The notes: generated by a model from the sequence alone, not told the origin. A DNA stretch of 64,000 nucleotides from RGDT01 sp964630925 (GCA_964630925.1 CAZVZK010000037.1:10497-74496), one strand, 5' to 3'. Shown: positions 8,311 through 16,900, numbered from the stretch's first letter. Made by a program: numbers and translations.

Positions 8311-8378
8311 AGGCGGACACGTGTCCGCCTTCCTCAGACTTGTGGCCCGTATCGCCGGGATCGGCGAAACCCGGCGAT
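8311..8378. promoter_or_regulatory. Perfect 20-bp palindrome and adjacent inverted repeat
   Basis: The 370-base gap 8099-8468 has no convincing gene. At 8311-8330 it contains the perfect palindrome AGGCGGACACGTGTCCGCCT, and at 8351-8378 an inverted repeat with arms ATCGCCGGG and CCCGGCGAT around a 10-base loop. Both lie about 210-280 bases upstream of the ECF sigma start and downstream of the 8469-8885 gene. A dimeric regulator binding site is the simplest reading of the palindrome; the second repeat could be a hairpin. What binds is unknown. Confidence 0.45.
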
Positions 8379-8404
8379 CTGGCCGCCACATCGTCGTCTT
8401 ACTG

Positions 8405-8435
8405 AAAAGGCCCCCTCCGTGGTGCGGAGGGGGGC
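8405..8435 (-). terminator. Rho-independent terminator
   Basis: On the minus strand the sequence reads CCCCCTCCG, a five-base loop, CGGAGGGGG, then CCTTTTC. It lies 35 bases after the stop of the gene at 8469-8885 and fits a strong intrinsic terminator for the DUF932 transcript. A second GC-only hairpin (GCCCGGGCC/GGCCCGGGC) precedes it. Confidence 0.65.
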
Positions 8436-8468
8436 CCGGGCCGTGGCCCGGGCGGGCCACTTCACGTG

Positions 8469-8885
8469 TCAGAAGGGGAGGCTGCTGTCCTCGGTCCTGC
8501 GGTCGAGCGCGAAGGCGTGGGCCTTCTGCAGCAGGAACATCAGCACGGGCAGGTCGTGGACCCGCCACGCGCCGCCGCCGGACCAGCCCTGGTCCGTCCT
8601 GTAGCGGCGCTGCACGGTGACGCTCAGTTGCTCGTAGGCCTCGCCGGTCTGCGTGTTGGTCATCTGGTTGCACCAGAGGGCCAGCGAGATGCTGGTCGTG
8701 CGGTCGGAGCTGATGCGGTAGCTCACGAGCGGCTTCTGCTTCTCGGGTTCCGCGGCGGGCGGCGGGGCCTCCTGCCGCGGCTCGGGCTGCGGCTCGGTGG
8801 GGCCCTCGGCGGGCAGGGCCATCGGGAGCTCGGCCACGGCCACGGCGCCGTCGGCCTCCAGGTCGGTCTTCCTCTTGCGGGCCAT
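8469..8885 (-). CDS. Hypothetical protein beside DUF932 gene, 138 aa
   Basis: Starts at the ATG at 8885 (MARKRKTDLEADGAV) with GGAGAG seven bases upstream. A basic start and Pro/Glu/Ala-rich linker (about 30-60) lead to a compact beta-rich domain (PLVSYRISSDRTTSISLALW, CNQMTNTQTGEAYEQLSVTV, then QRRYRTDQGW). The C-terminal half ends in a helix followed by an acidic tail (RTEDSSLPF), a layout seen in single-stranded-DNA-binding accessory proteins, but I cannot confirm homology. It follows the DUF932 gene by 67 bases in the same orientation and ends at a terminator, so the two probably form a two-gene transcript of a mobile element. Confidence 0.7.
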   Translation of the reverse strand: MARKRKTDLEADGAVAVAELPMALPAEGPTEPQPEPRQEAPPPAAEPEKQKPLVSYRISSDRTTSISLALWCNQMTNTQTGEAYEQLSVTVQRRYRTDQGWSGGGAWRVHDLPVLMFLLQKAHAFALDRRTEDSSLPF

Positions 8886-8952
8886 CGGTCTCTCCAAGGG
8901 AAAAGGTGGCGGGGCGTCCGTGCCCCTGGTGAAGCCTCCGTGCGGGCTGGGA

Positions 8953-9720
8953 TCACTCGATGAGGGCGATGCCCTCGGCGGGCTTGATGCCGGCGGCCTC
9001 CGAGAGGAGGTCCGACAGGCGGATCGTCAGGCGGGCCCACCTCTGCGGGTCGCCCGCCATGCGGCCGCCCAGGACGCCGGTGAAGGCGTTGCTGAGGGAC
9101 CACAGCGTGCGCTCGCGGAACTCGTCGTGCCGCGGCTCACGCCAGCCCTTGATGACCTCGGGCAGGAGCCGGTGGCTGACGATGCCGCGCTCGTAGGCGC
9201 GGAGCATCAGCGACTCGGCCGTCATGTCGGGGACGCCCGTGGCCCGGAAGCGGGCGATCCGCTCCGCCTCGGCGGCGCTGAACTGCGTGAGGCCCTTGAC
9301 GGCCTTCGCCAGCGCCTCGATGAAGCGCCGGCCGCCGAAGCGGGTGTGCTTGCGGGCGATGGTGACCTCGCTGCTGAAGCTCAGGTTGTCGCAGACGAAG
9401 ACCCTGGACCCGGCGGTGAAGCCGATGGGCAGGCTCTTGTCCGTGCTGTTGCGCACGCCGACGGCCAGGGTGACCCCGGCGGCCAGGACGCTGGCCAGGT
9501 CGAGGACCGCGAACATGCGGTTGTCGCCGCGGCTGAGGGCGTGGCTGGCCCGCTCGACGCGGAACCCGGCCTCGCCCAGCGCGTCCTTGACCTTGTTCAG
9601 GACGTGCCCGTGCGACAGGGGGAACCAGGTGGCGGTGGCCTCGGGGGCCTTGACCCCCAACAGCTCCTCCAGCGGCACGACGCGCGCGCCCCTGTGCAGG
9701 ATGAGGCTGGACTGGGACAT
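8953..9720 (-). CDS. DUF932 domain protein (phage/plasmid-related)
   Basis: 255 aa from the ATG at 9720, with GAAGGAGATCGA directly upstream. The DUF932 pattern is recognisable: an N-terminal VVPLEELLGVKAPEATATW and LSHGHVLNKVKDALGEAGF, a core of VERASHALSRGDNRMFAVLD, then VGVRNSTDKSLPIGFTAGSR and VFVCDNLSFSSEVTIARKHT. DUF932 proteins are encoded by phages, plasmids and integrative elements; their biochemical role is not established. Upstream is a short hairpin region and the IS110 element, which may have displaced the original upstream sequence. Confidence 0.85.
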   Translation of the reverse strand: MSQSSLILHRGARVVPLEELLGVKAPEATATWFPLSHGHVLNKVKDALGEAGFRVERASHALSRGDNRMFAVLDLASVLAAGVTLAVGVRNSTDKSLPIGFTAGSRVFVCDNLSFSSEVTIARKHTRFGGRRFIEALAKAVKGLTQFSAAEAERIARFRATGVPDMTAESLMLRAYERGIVSHRLLPEVIKGWREPRHDEFRERTLWSLSNAFTGVLGGRMAGDPQRWARLTIRLSDLLSEAAGIKPAEGIALIE

Positions 9721-9777
9721 TCGATCTCCTTCCGACGTTGCCCGTTAAAGGGAGAGGTCAAGGGACAAACACTGGAA

Positions 9778-9799
9778 GGCGACAGCGAATGCTGTCGCC
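9778..9799. repeat. Perfect 9-bp hairpin in DUF932 leader
   Basis: GGCGACAGC (9778-9786), GAAT loop, GCTGTCGCC (9791-9799). It lies 58 bases upstream of the DUF932 start, probably in its leader or promoter. There is no T run on either side, so it does not look like a terminator. The rest of 9721-10032 shows no gene I can support; the right end of the IS110 element should lie in it. Confidence 0.45.
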
Positions 9800-10032
9800 G
9801 CGTGTGTCCGTGTGACCGGGTTCCCTTCTCCGGGCGATGTGAAGAAACGGAATGCAAGCTCCACAGTGGAACCTGCTGCATGCACCATGCGGGAGGGGGA
9901 TGTCGGCGCGCAAGCGTGCCGCATCCAGGTGGCACCCATCTGTGGGCCACCACGCAGCGGACATGACATGCCGATGGCGCTCCGCTCACGCGGGCGTTGC
10001 GAGGCGAGGGCCCGTGACGCGTCAGCGGCGGC

Positions 10033-11031
10033 TCACGCGGAGAGGACGCAGCAATCCCAGCTGAACGGCCTCTCTCTCCGGAGGACGGCGAACACGATGC
10101 GCAGCAGCTTGCGGGCGATGATGACGAGGGCCTCGCGGTAACTCCGCCCCTGCGCCCGCAGCCGCTCGTAGTAGGCGTGGAACTGCTGCTCATTCTGCAC
10201 CACGCCCCAGGCGGCCATGTACAGGCGCTTGCGGAGGTAGGGGTTGCCGCGCTTGCTGAGCCTCCCTTTCCCTCGCCACGTCCCGCTCTGGCGTTCCGAC
10301 ACGTCGTAGCCGACGAAGGCGACCCACTGCTTGGCGCAGACACACGACGGGCTCAGCATCTGGCAGAGGATGCTCGCGGTGAGCGGGGAGATCCCTGGGA
10401 CGGAAGCGGCGAGTGCAGCGGACTTCCGCTTGGCCTCGTCTTGGCCGACATCCGTCTCGATCTCCCGCTCCAGCACTTCTTTCTGCCGTTCCAGGGCTTT
10501 GATCACCTCACCGACCCCATCCTCGGCGGCGCTGGCCGCGACACCCACGCTCCTCTGGAAAGCGCGGTACATCTTCAGGGTGAGGCGCAGCGACTGGAGC
10601 TTGTGTTCGAGGGAGGAGAGCAGGCCGATCTTCTGGCGGAGGGCGACGTCAGCGGCGGAGAGCAGGAAACGTGACGGGAGCTTCTGGTCGGTCACGCCCA
10701 TCTGCGCGAGGGCCGATGCGTCGGCCTTGTCGGTCTTCTTGTTCCTGACGGACGACCGCATGTATCGCTTCGCGTGGACGGGGTTGACGACCCGGACGTC
10801 GTAGCCGCGCTCGGAGAGCAAGAGCGCGGGGAGGATGTGGTAGCGCCCCGTGGACTCCATGATGAGCGGGCAGCGGCACCCGCCCAACTTGCGGTGGAGG
10901 GCCGTGACGCCGTTCTTGCTGTTGGGGACCGTGAAGTGCCGCTCCTCGGTGGGCAAGCGGATGACGCCGACGAGGGCGTCCTTCGAGACGTCGATCCCCA
11001 CGCTGAGCGGGGAGGGCCTGGGCTTCGGCAT
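10033..11031 (-). CDS. IS110 family transposase (DEDD recombinase)
   Basis: 332 aa, ATG at 11031. The N-terminal RuvC-like DEDD half shows VGIDVSKDALVGVI, CPLIMESTGRYH, DVRVVNPVHAKRYM and KKTDKADASALAQ. After a helical linker (150-200) the C-terminal Tnp20 domain has ALAASVPGISPLTASILCQM and WVAFVGYDVSERQSG, then GRLSKRGNPYLRKRLYMAAW with the conserved serine region. IS110 elements lack long inverted repeats and move by RNA-guided recombination using a bridge RNA. Length is at the short end of the family but all motifs are present, so it may be active. It separates the DUF932 genes from the second ATPase module. Confidence 0.93.
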   Translation of the reverse strand: MPKPRPSPLSVGIDVSKDALVGVIRLPTEERHFTVPNSKNGVTALHRKLGGCRCPLIMESTGRYHILPALLLSERGYDVRVVNPVHAKRYMRSSVRNKKTDKADASALAQMGVTDQKLPSRFLLSAADVALRQKIGLLSSLEHKLQSLRLTLKMYRAFQRSVGVAASAAEDGVGEVIKALERQKEVLEREIETDVGQDEAKRKSAALAASVPGISPLTASILCQMLSPSCVCAKQWVAFVGYDVSERQSGTWRGKGRLSKRGNPYLRKRLYMAAWGVVQNEQQFHAYYERLRAQGRSYREALVIIARKLLRIVFAVLRRERPFSWDCCVLSA

Positions 11032-11049
11032 ACGGAGAGGGGTAGGAGG

Positions 11050-11210
11050 TAGAAGTGTGCTTTGCCGGCCGTCTCATATGGGTTACAGTGGCTTCACGCC
11101 GTACCCGTTGATGGTGGCTTCACAAAGCGGTGGAAGGAGGAGAGACGGTTGCAACGTAAGTGGCTCGGGGCCATTGGTGTGAAAGTCTCTCCTCCCCCTT
11201 CCACGCTACG
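11050..11210 (-). ncRNA. Candidate IS110 bridge RNA in the transposase leader
   Basis: Upstream of the transposase (minus-strand sense) is a non-coding stretch with a long imperfect hairpin: arms 11130-11146 and 11185-11204 pair over 17 bases with one 3-base bulge, enclosing a 38-base loop that itself holds GTTGCAAC and TGGC/GCCA pairings. GTGGCTTCAC occurs twice, at 11088-11097 and 11114-11123. In the IS110 group the bridge RNA is encoded in the 5' non-coding end, just where this lies. Boundaries are approximate and guide loops were not assigned. Confidence 0.5.
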
Positions 11211-11342
11211 CCCGATGACGGAATATCAAAGAACCCCCTCTGTATATGTATATGGTGTGAAGGGGCGATGCCCTGGCGGGTGTGCCAGGACGCGCCGCAG
11301 CCTATGACCCCCCTCCGAGGGGCGCAAGGCGGGAGGCCGCCA

Positions 11343-12929
11343 TCAGGACGCCTTCCCAGGCGCGGCCCCCGGCCCGGCCCCCCGCGCCCGCAGGCGTGCC
11401 GCCGCGTCCGGCAGCGTGGGCGGTGTTGCCGGGGCCTCCTCGGGCTCGGGGCAGGGCAGGTAGAGGCCCTGCCCGCGGACGCGGCCGATCGCGGCCCGCG
11501 CGTAAGCCTCGAACAGCCCCGGGGGCACGGGGGCAGGCAGCAGGCGGACGCGCTCGAAGGAGACCCCCGAGCGGGAGCGCACGAGGCGCTCGCCGACGCG
11601 CAGCGTGGCCAGCCGCGTGCGGAGCTCCTGCTCGTGCAGGTGCGGCGTCTTGTACACCGCCTCGGCCACCTCGCGGTAGCGGGGCCGGTAGGAGGTCGCG
11701 GTCCGCACGTCGTGGCGCAGCACGTTCGCGGCGTGGTCGAACGACCTGCCGTGGCTGACCACGTGCGCCGGCTCCGCGCCCGCCGGCATCACGCGCGTGC
11801 GCGTGTGGTGGACGGCGAGGGAGTCGAACGTGGCGTTGGCGAGGGCCCTCGCCCCCAGGTCCTGGTCGGCCGGCGACAGAGACTGGTGGAACGCCTGCCA
11901 CGGCACGTGCGACATCAGGGCCTCGAAGGCGCGGACGTCGCCGAAGTCGAGGGCGGATTGGGTGACGAGGTGGATCGCCAGCCCGGCCTTGCGCAGCTCC
12001 TGCAGCGCCGACAGCACGAACGGCGTCACCAGCCCCAACGCCCCCGCCTCCTCCAGCACCAGCACCACGGGCAGCGGAGACTGCGCCTGGGCGAAGTGCA
12101 GCCGGACGGAGTGGATGACGCGCATGCCCGCGAGCAGGAAGAGCGCCCGCTTGATCTCCCGCGAGCGGACCCCTCCCCCGTCGAAGGCGATCAGCCTCCT
12201 CTCGCGCATCGCCCGAAGCCAGTCGAACGGCCCCGGACGCGCCCGCAGGCGGACCACCTCCGAGGTGCACACCAGCTCCACGAGCCTTCTGCTCGCGCCG
12301 GTCAGCGTCTCGTACTGCACCTCGTTGCGGCGCCGCAGCCTCTCGAGGCCCCGGAACTTTTCCGCCGCCTCGGGCCGCGCCGCGCCGGCGAGCAGCCGCC
12401 CGTAGCCAGGCGACCCGACCCGGAAGGCGTCGAGCAGGGAGGTCAGCGGCTCCTCCGCGGGCTGCGCCAGGCACAGGTCGATGGCGGCGTCCAGCCACTC
12501 CTTCGTCCACGGCCGGTCGTTGAGGGTCGCCTGGCCCCTCTGCGCGAGGAAGCACTGCACGACTTCCTCCCTGGTCTCGGCGTCCTCGATGCGGCGGCGC
12601 GAGGGGTCGGATGCCGCCGAGCGCGGCAGCATCGCCCAAGCCAGCACGCGGCCGGCCGCGTCGAGCGGCTCGTACACCATGCGGCCCTCGTGCCCCAGCG
12701 CCGACCAGTGCCCGGCGGCACGCAGCGCCAGGGGGCCGTGGCCGTCGAGCAGCACCACGGCGCAGTCGCCCCGCTCCGCCAGCCGCACCAGGTCGAGTAG
12801 CTCCGCCTCGCTCTTGCCGCTCCCCGTCGAGCCGACGATCAGCCGCGACGGCTCGGGGACGCCCCTGTCGCGGCGGGCGGCGCGGCGGAGGCGCGCGAGG
12901 GCGAGCCGGTGGCGGAGCCGGCGGGGCAC
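11343..12929 (-). CDS. HerA/VirD4-like conjugation-type ATPase
   Basis: 528 aa if started at the GTG at 12929; the frame is open to 13097, but the extra N-terminal residues are low-complexity. Walker A is SRLIVGSTGSGKSEAEL near residue 35 and Walker B is PLPVVLVLEEAGALG, followed by a HerA-like sensor region (LRKAGLAIHLVTQSALDFGD). The C-terminal fifth contains YRPRYREVAEAVYKTPHLH. These pumps couple DNA to a secretion channel or move it during replication of integrative elements. The replication-relaxation gene lies 220 bases upstream in the same orientation. It is the intact counterpart of the broken ATPase at 1143-2488; order with respect to its partner is reversed. Confidence 0.8.
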   Translation of the reverse strand: MPRRLRHRLALARLRRAARRDRGVPEPSRLIVGSTGSGKSEAELLDLVRLAERGDCAVVLLDGHGPLALRAAGHWSALGHEGRMVYEPLDAAGRVLAWAMLPRSAASDPSRRRIEDAETREEVVQCFLAQRGQATLNDRPWTKEWLDAAIDLCLAQPAEEPLTSLLDAFRVGSPGYGRLLAGAARPEAAEKFRGLERLRRRNEVQYETLTGASRRLVELVCTSEVVRLRARPGPFDWLRAMRERRLIAFDGGGVRSREIKRALFLLAGMRVIHSVRLHFAQAQSPLPVVLVLEEAGALGLVTPFVLSALQELRKAGLAIHLVTQSALDFGDVRAFEALMSHVPWQAFHQSLSPADQDLGARALANATFDSLAVHHTRTRVMPAGAEPAHVVSHGRSFDHAANVLRHDVRTATSYRPRYREVAEAVYKTPHLHEQELRTRLATLRVGERLVRSRSGVSFERVRLLPAPVPPGLFEAYARAAIGRVRGQGLYLPCPEPEEAPATPPTLPDAAARLRARGAGPGAAPGKAS

Positions 12930-13148
12930 GGGGCGATGGTAGGCCCGGGGCCCCCGGAGGCAACCACCGCGCCCGCCCGGTGGCGGGGCCGGCGGCCGGG
13001 GGCGGGCGGAGTCGATGGCTCCGACGCCCGCGTTTGCCGTAGTGGCCGGGATGGGCACCCGACACGTATCAGCCGCGTGCCCGGATGCGGGTGGCACAAA
13101 AGCCCCCGGTTGCAGACCCCCTTCCTGCCCGGCTTTTATCCCACCCCT

Positions 13149-13787
13149 TCAGCCCCCGTGACGCGGAAGCGCGGCACGCTGCCCGGCGTGGTCGAGCCAG
13201 ACGGGGCCGTGCGGCGAGGCCAGCACGTCGGCGGACGTGGCGAAGAGGGCCGTCCGGCGCAAAGCCCCGGCCCTCTCGCGCAGGCCGTCGCGCCGCGCCT
13301 CGGTGGGGCAGACCCACAGCGACAGGTGGGGGCAGCGTTCGTAGGCGCGGAAGCGGGCGGCGATGCGCGAGTATGCGGATGTGCCCCTATCTATCTCGAG
13401 ATAGTAGCAGGCGCCGCCGATCCAGAGCTGGGCGTCGGGCCGGACCTCGCTGTCGGTGACGTGTGGCCCGCGCACGATCCTCTCCGCGTGCAGGCGCAGG
13501 CACACGTCGGTCAGCTCGACCTCGTGGAGGAGCTGGTCGTGCTTGGGCCGCCAGCGGCACCACACGTGCTCAGGCCGGCCCGCGTGGCGGGACACCGTGC
13601 CCACCTGCTTCACCCGCCGCCGGCGGGCCAGCACGCGCAGCCGCTTGAGCGCCTTGGCCTTGCTGGGGAACCAGCCGAGGCGCGCCAGCATCTCGGCGGT
13701 CACCGGGTGCATGTCCAGGAGCCAGAAGACGCGGGCGTCGCGCCGGCGGGCCATGTCCGTGCCGCTGGCGGGCAAGGCTGCTGCCAT
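13149..13787 (-). CDS. Replication-relaxation family protein
   Basis: 212 aa, ATG at 13787. Winged-helix N-terminus (ARVFWLLDMHPVTAEMLARL, then GWFPSKAKALKRLRVLARRR), then VKQVGTVSRHAGRPEHVWCR, LHEVELTDVCLRLH, VRPDAQLWIGGACYYLEIDR and a C-terminal LFATSADVLASPHGPVWLDH. The D-xxLxxxG and ExDR motifs match the nuclease-like half of the family, and PVWLDHAG matches PWVDHAGE of the copy at 691-1317. It precedes the HerA/VirD4-like ATPase, as expected for a mobilisation/replication module. Start chosen as the first ATG with an AGG-containing leader; an internal ATG at codon 12 is possible. Confidence 0.8.
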   Translation of the reverse strand: MAAALPASGTDMARRRDARVFWLLDMHPVTAEMLARLGWFPSKAKALKRLRVLARRRRVKQVGTVSRHAGRPEHVWCRWRPKHDQLLHEVELTDVCLRLHAERIVRGPHVTDSEVRPDAQLWIGGACYYLEIDRGTSAYSRIAARFRAYERCPHLSLWVCPTEARRDGLRERAGALRRTALFATSADVLASPHGPVWLDHAGQRAALPRHGG

Positions 13788-13925
13788 GCCTGCATCCTAT
13801 CTCGCGGCTTTCCGACAGGCAGGCACAGGGCCGCCATCAGGCCCGCGGGAGGCCGTAGACCCGCCCATGCAGCCACACCGGGCATGGAGAGCGCGGCCTG
13901 GGCCTCTGCGCGACCCTCCCGTGGG

Positions 13926-14174
13926 TCACCCAAGCGTGGAAGACCCGCGCTTCCGCAGTTCGCGCCGGATAATCGTGATGGTCATCCTGTTGAGGAATGC
14001 CTCGACGCTGTCCGTCACCGGCCTGCCCACCCTGCCCAGGAGGAAATCGATGTCGTCGGCGAGGTCCGGGTAGCGTTCCTTGTCTCCCCGCAGCCTGTCG
14101 ATGATCTCCTGCCGGCGGGCCGGATCGTGCATGGGGCTTGCTTCCGACGGCCTGTTCTCCATGGTCTTCATCAT
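13926..14174 (-). CDS. Small helical hypothetical protein, 82 aa
   Basis: Begins MMKTMENRPSEAS and contains a regular amphipathic helical core (RQEIIDRLRGDKERYPDLAD, then DIDFLLGRVGRPVTDSVEAF, IIRRELRKRG). Charged and soluble with no transmembrane segment. It lies 50 bases after the stop of the phosphatase gene in the same orientation, so the two may be cotranscribed and the small protein could be an accessory or substrate of the phosphatase. Several Met codons are possible starts (14174, 14171, 14162). Family not recognised. Confidence 0.55.
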   Translation of the reverse strand: MMKTMENRPSEASPMHDPARRQEIIDRLRGDKERYPDLADDIDFLLGRVGRPVTDSVEAFLNRMTITIIRRELRKRGSSTLG

Positions 14175-14223
14175 TGCACTCTAGCATCTGTGATGGGTGC
14201 GTGCCAGCGAGGCGCCGGCAGCT

Positions 14224-16581
14224 TCACTTGACGCGCAGGACAAGGATCGTGAAGTCGTCGTGCAGGCGGTCATTCGCGAACGCCCGGGCAGCGGCCTCGA
14301 TCCCCCGGGCGATCCCCTCTGGGGGCTTGCGGGAATGGCGGAGGACGGCCTGCAGAATCCCGGCCCGGCCGAAGGGCGGCATCTTGTTGGCATCGGACAC
14401 GCCGTCCGTGTACGCGATGATGAGGTCGCCCCGACACAAGGGGTGGTAAGCCTCGGCGAGCGGGCCGGAAGCCTCCACCCCAAGCTGGCCCCGGTTGGCC
14501 ATGCTCGCCGGGTCAGGGAAATCACGGTTCTGCCCCCCCTTGCTAACGATCATCAGGGGCGGGTGCCCGGCTGAGGAGGCGAATAGGACCGGCTGGTCGC
14601 CGGACCCGTCGAGGAGGAAGCACAGCGCGGTGCCCCGGGTGCCGAGCGTCTCGCAGATCGGGGCCAGCCGGGAGATGATCTCTTTCGTCGATGAAAGCTG
14701 GGTCGCGAACCACTTGAAGGTCGTGACCATCGGCAGCATCGCCATCGCGCCGAGCATCCCGTGCTTCTCGCCGTCCCCGATGAGGAAGCAGACCCTCGAT
14801 TTCCCCAGATCCTGGACGGCGTAGAGGTCGCCCCCGATTCCGGCCCCGTGCGGCTGGTTGATCACGTAACCTTCCAGCCCGAGGAAGTCCACTGGCCCCG
14901 TCGGGAAGATCGTGCTGTTGATTTCCTGCACGTCCTGTGCCTCCCGGCCCTGCTGGGCAAGCAAGTCCCGCAGATGCCGATCCTCGATGACCAGCCCGAT
15001 GGCGGCCGCCAGCCCCCACGCCGTGCCCATGAGGGCCGCGCTGGGGGCGGGCGTCTCGGCAGGACGCCACTTCAGCCATGCAACGCCAAGGCACTCCCCG
15101 CTGGCGCAGACGGGAAGGCCGAGCTGACAGGATGCGTTGAGCGGGGCGATGTCCTCGCTCACGTCGGAGGGCAGCCCGGCCACCTCCGCGGGCGATGCCC
15201 AGCACTCGTCCTGTTCCGACCAGGCCCACACCTCGACCTGGGCGGGGCTGTCAGGGTGGCGCAGCCACACGGCGGCCTTGCTGCGCATGACGTACCGGGT
15301 CCAGCCGTCGTCCCGCGGCGAACGGTCCCCACGCTGGTAAGTGGCGCCGAGTGAGCGGAAGCGTCCATCCTGCGGCAGCGATTCCCAGATGTTGCAGTGG
15401 TCCGCCCCGAGCCACTGACGCGCAAGTGCCGCCAGGTCATCCCCGGCCTCCTCCGCGCCTACTGCGGTCTTGCGTGCGATCTCAAGCAGCCGGGCTGACC
15501 GCCAGCCGAACGCCGAGGAGGCGTGCTGGAATGCGCGGCATGCGAAGGCGACATCGCGCCCGAGGGCGCAAAGGAGGCGGACATCGGCTGAGCTGAACGG
15601 GCACTTCTCCCGCTTGCTCTCGATGTTCAGGACCCCGACCAGGTCACGGTCCCGGCTGAGCAGGGGGACGACCAACTGGCTGACGGTGCGCGCGTCTCCT
15701 GGCAGGTCGATGGACACGTAGTATTTCTTGAAGGGAGAGTCCGCCAGTTGCTCGATGAGGAGGGGGGTCCTTGCCTGGGCCACCCACGCCACGATGCCCT
15801 CCCGCGGCAGCGCGAAGACCTGCTGCCCTTGGGGGTTGGCGTTGCCCTGCTGCACCGCCTTGCGCAGGTGCTGCCCGGAGGCGTCCAGTAGGTAGACGGA
15901 GCCGAAGCCGGACCCGGTAAGGATTCCGAACGCCTCGAGGGTGCGCGCCAGCACATCCGCCAGGTAGCGGGTGACCGGCTCCCCGATCTCGGGCGTCCCG
16001 CCGAGGCCGGGGGTGATCCCGAGGCCGCGCACCGCCTGGGCGAGAGCCTCCCACCGCGCCGCCACCTTCTGCCTGGATTCCTGGGCGGCCTCGGAGCGGA
16101 GCGCTGGCAGGTGGGCGATCAATGCCGCGAACAGGGCCCTGGCACCCTTCTTCCGGGCTTCCGGGAAACTCGAGGCCTTCTTGCTGAAATTGACCCAGAG
16201 GGCCGCCTCCACCTCTCCCGCCGTAAGGTGGCGCAGCAGGGCCAGGGCCCGCACGCCTTCGCGGCCCACGAATCCTTCCAGGAGCGGGTCCTCCGGCACC
16301 GGCCCCTGCGCTGGCCGCAGCTCATGGAGCCTGGCGCTGGTGATCCATTGCTCCGGGACACCAGAGGCAGCGCCTGCCATGCTTCCCGCGGGGGTGGTCG
16401 GCAGCAGCGGGCCGTGCATGGCCTCGCGGCACCGGACGCCGTCCATGGCAGCCAGCCGCAGTTCGCCTGGCGAGTCGGGGTCGCGGATGTAGAGGACGCA
16501 GGAAGCAGCCCCGATGCTTCTTCTTCCCTGGGCCAGCAGATCCTGGACGGATACGCTGCCGGCTGCCGCGCGAACGGGCAT
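14224..16581 (-). CDS. GAF-domain SpoIIE-type PP2C phosphatase
   Basis: 785 aa from the ATG at 16581 (MPVRAAAGSVSVQDLLAQGR). Two to three GAF-like sensor domains fill the N-terminal two thirds; the best is about 215-330 (ILTGSGFGSVYLLDASGQHL, FALPREGIVAWVAQARTPLL, VVPLLSRDRDLVGVLNIESK). The C-terminal SpoIIE-type phosphatase (about 545-785) shows metal-binding acidic residues in GIGGDLYAVQD and FLIGDGEKHGM, the GHPP motif and IIAYTDGVSDANK. Such enzymes dephosphorylate anti-sigma antagonists or other Ser/Thr-phosphorylated proteins in signalling. No STAS or anti-sigma kinase gene is adjacent. Confidence 0.88.
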   Translation of the reverse strand: MPVRAAAGSVSVQDLLAQGRRSIGAASCVLYIRDPDSPGELRLAAMDGVRCREAMHGPLLPTTPAGSMAGAASGVPEQWITSARLHELRPAQGPVPEDPLLEGFVGREGVRALALLRHLTAGEVEAALWVNFSKKASSFPEARKKGARALFAALIAHLPALRSEAAQESRQKVAARWEALAQAVRGLGITPGLGGTPEIGEPVTRYLADVLARTLEAFGILTGSGFGSVYLLDASGQHLRKAVQQGNANPQGQQVFALPREGIVAWVAQARTPLLIEQLADSPFKKYYVSIDLPGDARTVSQLVVPLLSRDRDLVGVLNIESKREKCPFSSADVRLLCALGRDVAFACRAFQHASSAFGWRSARLLEIARKTAVGAEEAGDDLAALARQWLGADHCNIWESLPQDGRFRSLGATYQRGDRSPRDDGWTRYVMRSKAAVWLRHPDSPAQVEVWAWSEQDECWASPAEVAGLPSDVSEDIAPLNASCQLGLPVCASGECLGVAWLKWRPAETPAPSAALMGTAWGLAAAIGLVIEDRHLRDLLAQQGREAQDVQEINSTIFPTGPVDFLGLEGYVINQPHGAGIGGDLYAVQDLGKSRVCFLIGDGEKHGMLGAMAMLPMVTTFKWFATQLSSTKEIISRLAPICETLGTRGTALCFLLDGSGDQPVLFASSAGHPPLMIVSKGGQNRDFPDPASMANRGQLGVEASGPLAEAYHPLCRGDLIIAYTDGVSDANKMPPFGRAGILQAVLRHSRKPPEGIARGIEAAARAFANDRLHDDFTILVLRVK

Positions 16582-16900
16582 TTGTAGTCCCCATGCTTCG
16601 GTTGTCAGGCCCTGGCGTCCAGCCAGCGCCGGTGCGATGCGTTGTATTGAATGCCGCAGCCCTCGGAAGGCAAGCCTCGCCTGCAACTGTCTGGTCCCCA
16701 GGCCGTTCGCGCGGCCGGGCCGTCTTGGAGGCGCGTGTGCATGGTCGCCCTTGGTACCCTTCACGGCTCCATTGCCCCCCGATGCTGTCCAGCGGCCAAC
16801 AGAGATAGAAACCAGATAGCGGCGAAGGTCAACCCATTCCGGCTGGACAGTGCCGAACCGGCGGGTGTACGTTCGCCCACCATCGACCCCCTCACCGGCC
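16582..16900. other. Divergent intergenic region, 319 bp
   Basis: Separates the phosphatase (minus) from the unknown pair at 16901-18929 (plus) and must carry promoters for both. The only structure seen is an inverted pair CTGTCCAGC (16785-16793) and GCTGGACAG (16842-16850), 48 bases apart, just ahead of the plus-strand gene. No gene is supported here. Confidence 0.4.

Noticed and set aside
8159..8389. 76-codon minus-strand frame between the ECF sigma gene and the terminator
   Set aside because: Sequence covers the 20-bp palindrome and the inverted repeat, has no ribosome-binding site and no protein-like pattern; treated as regulatory DNA.
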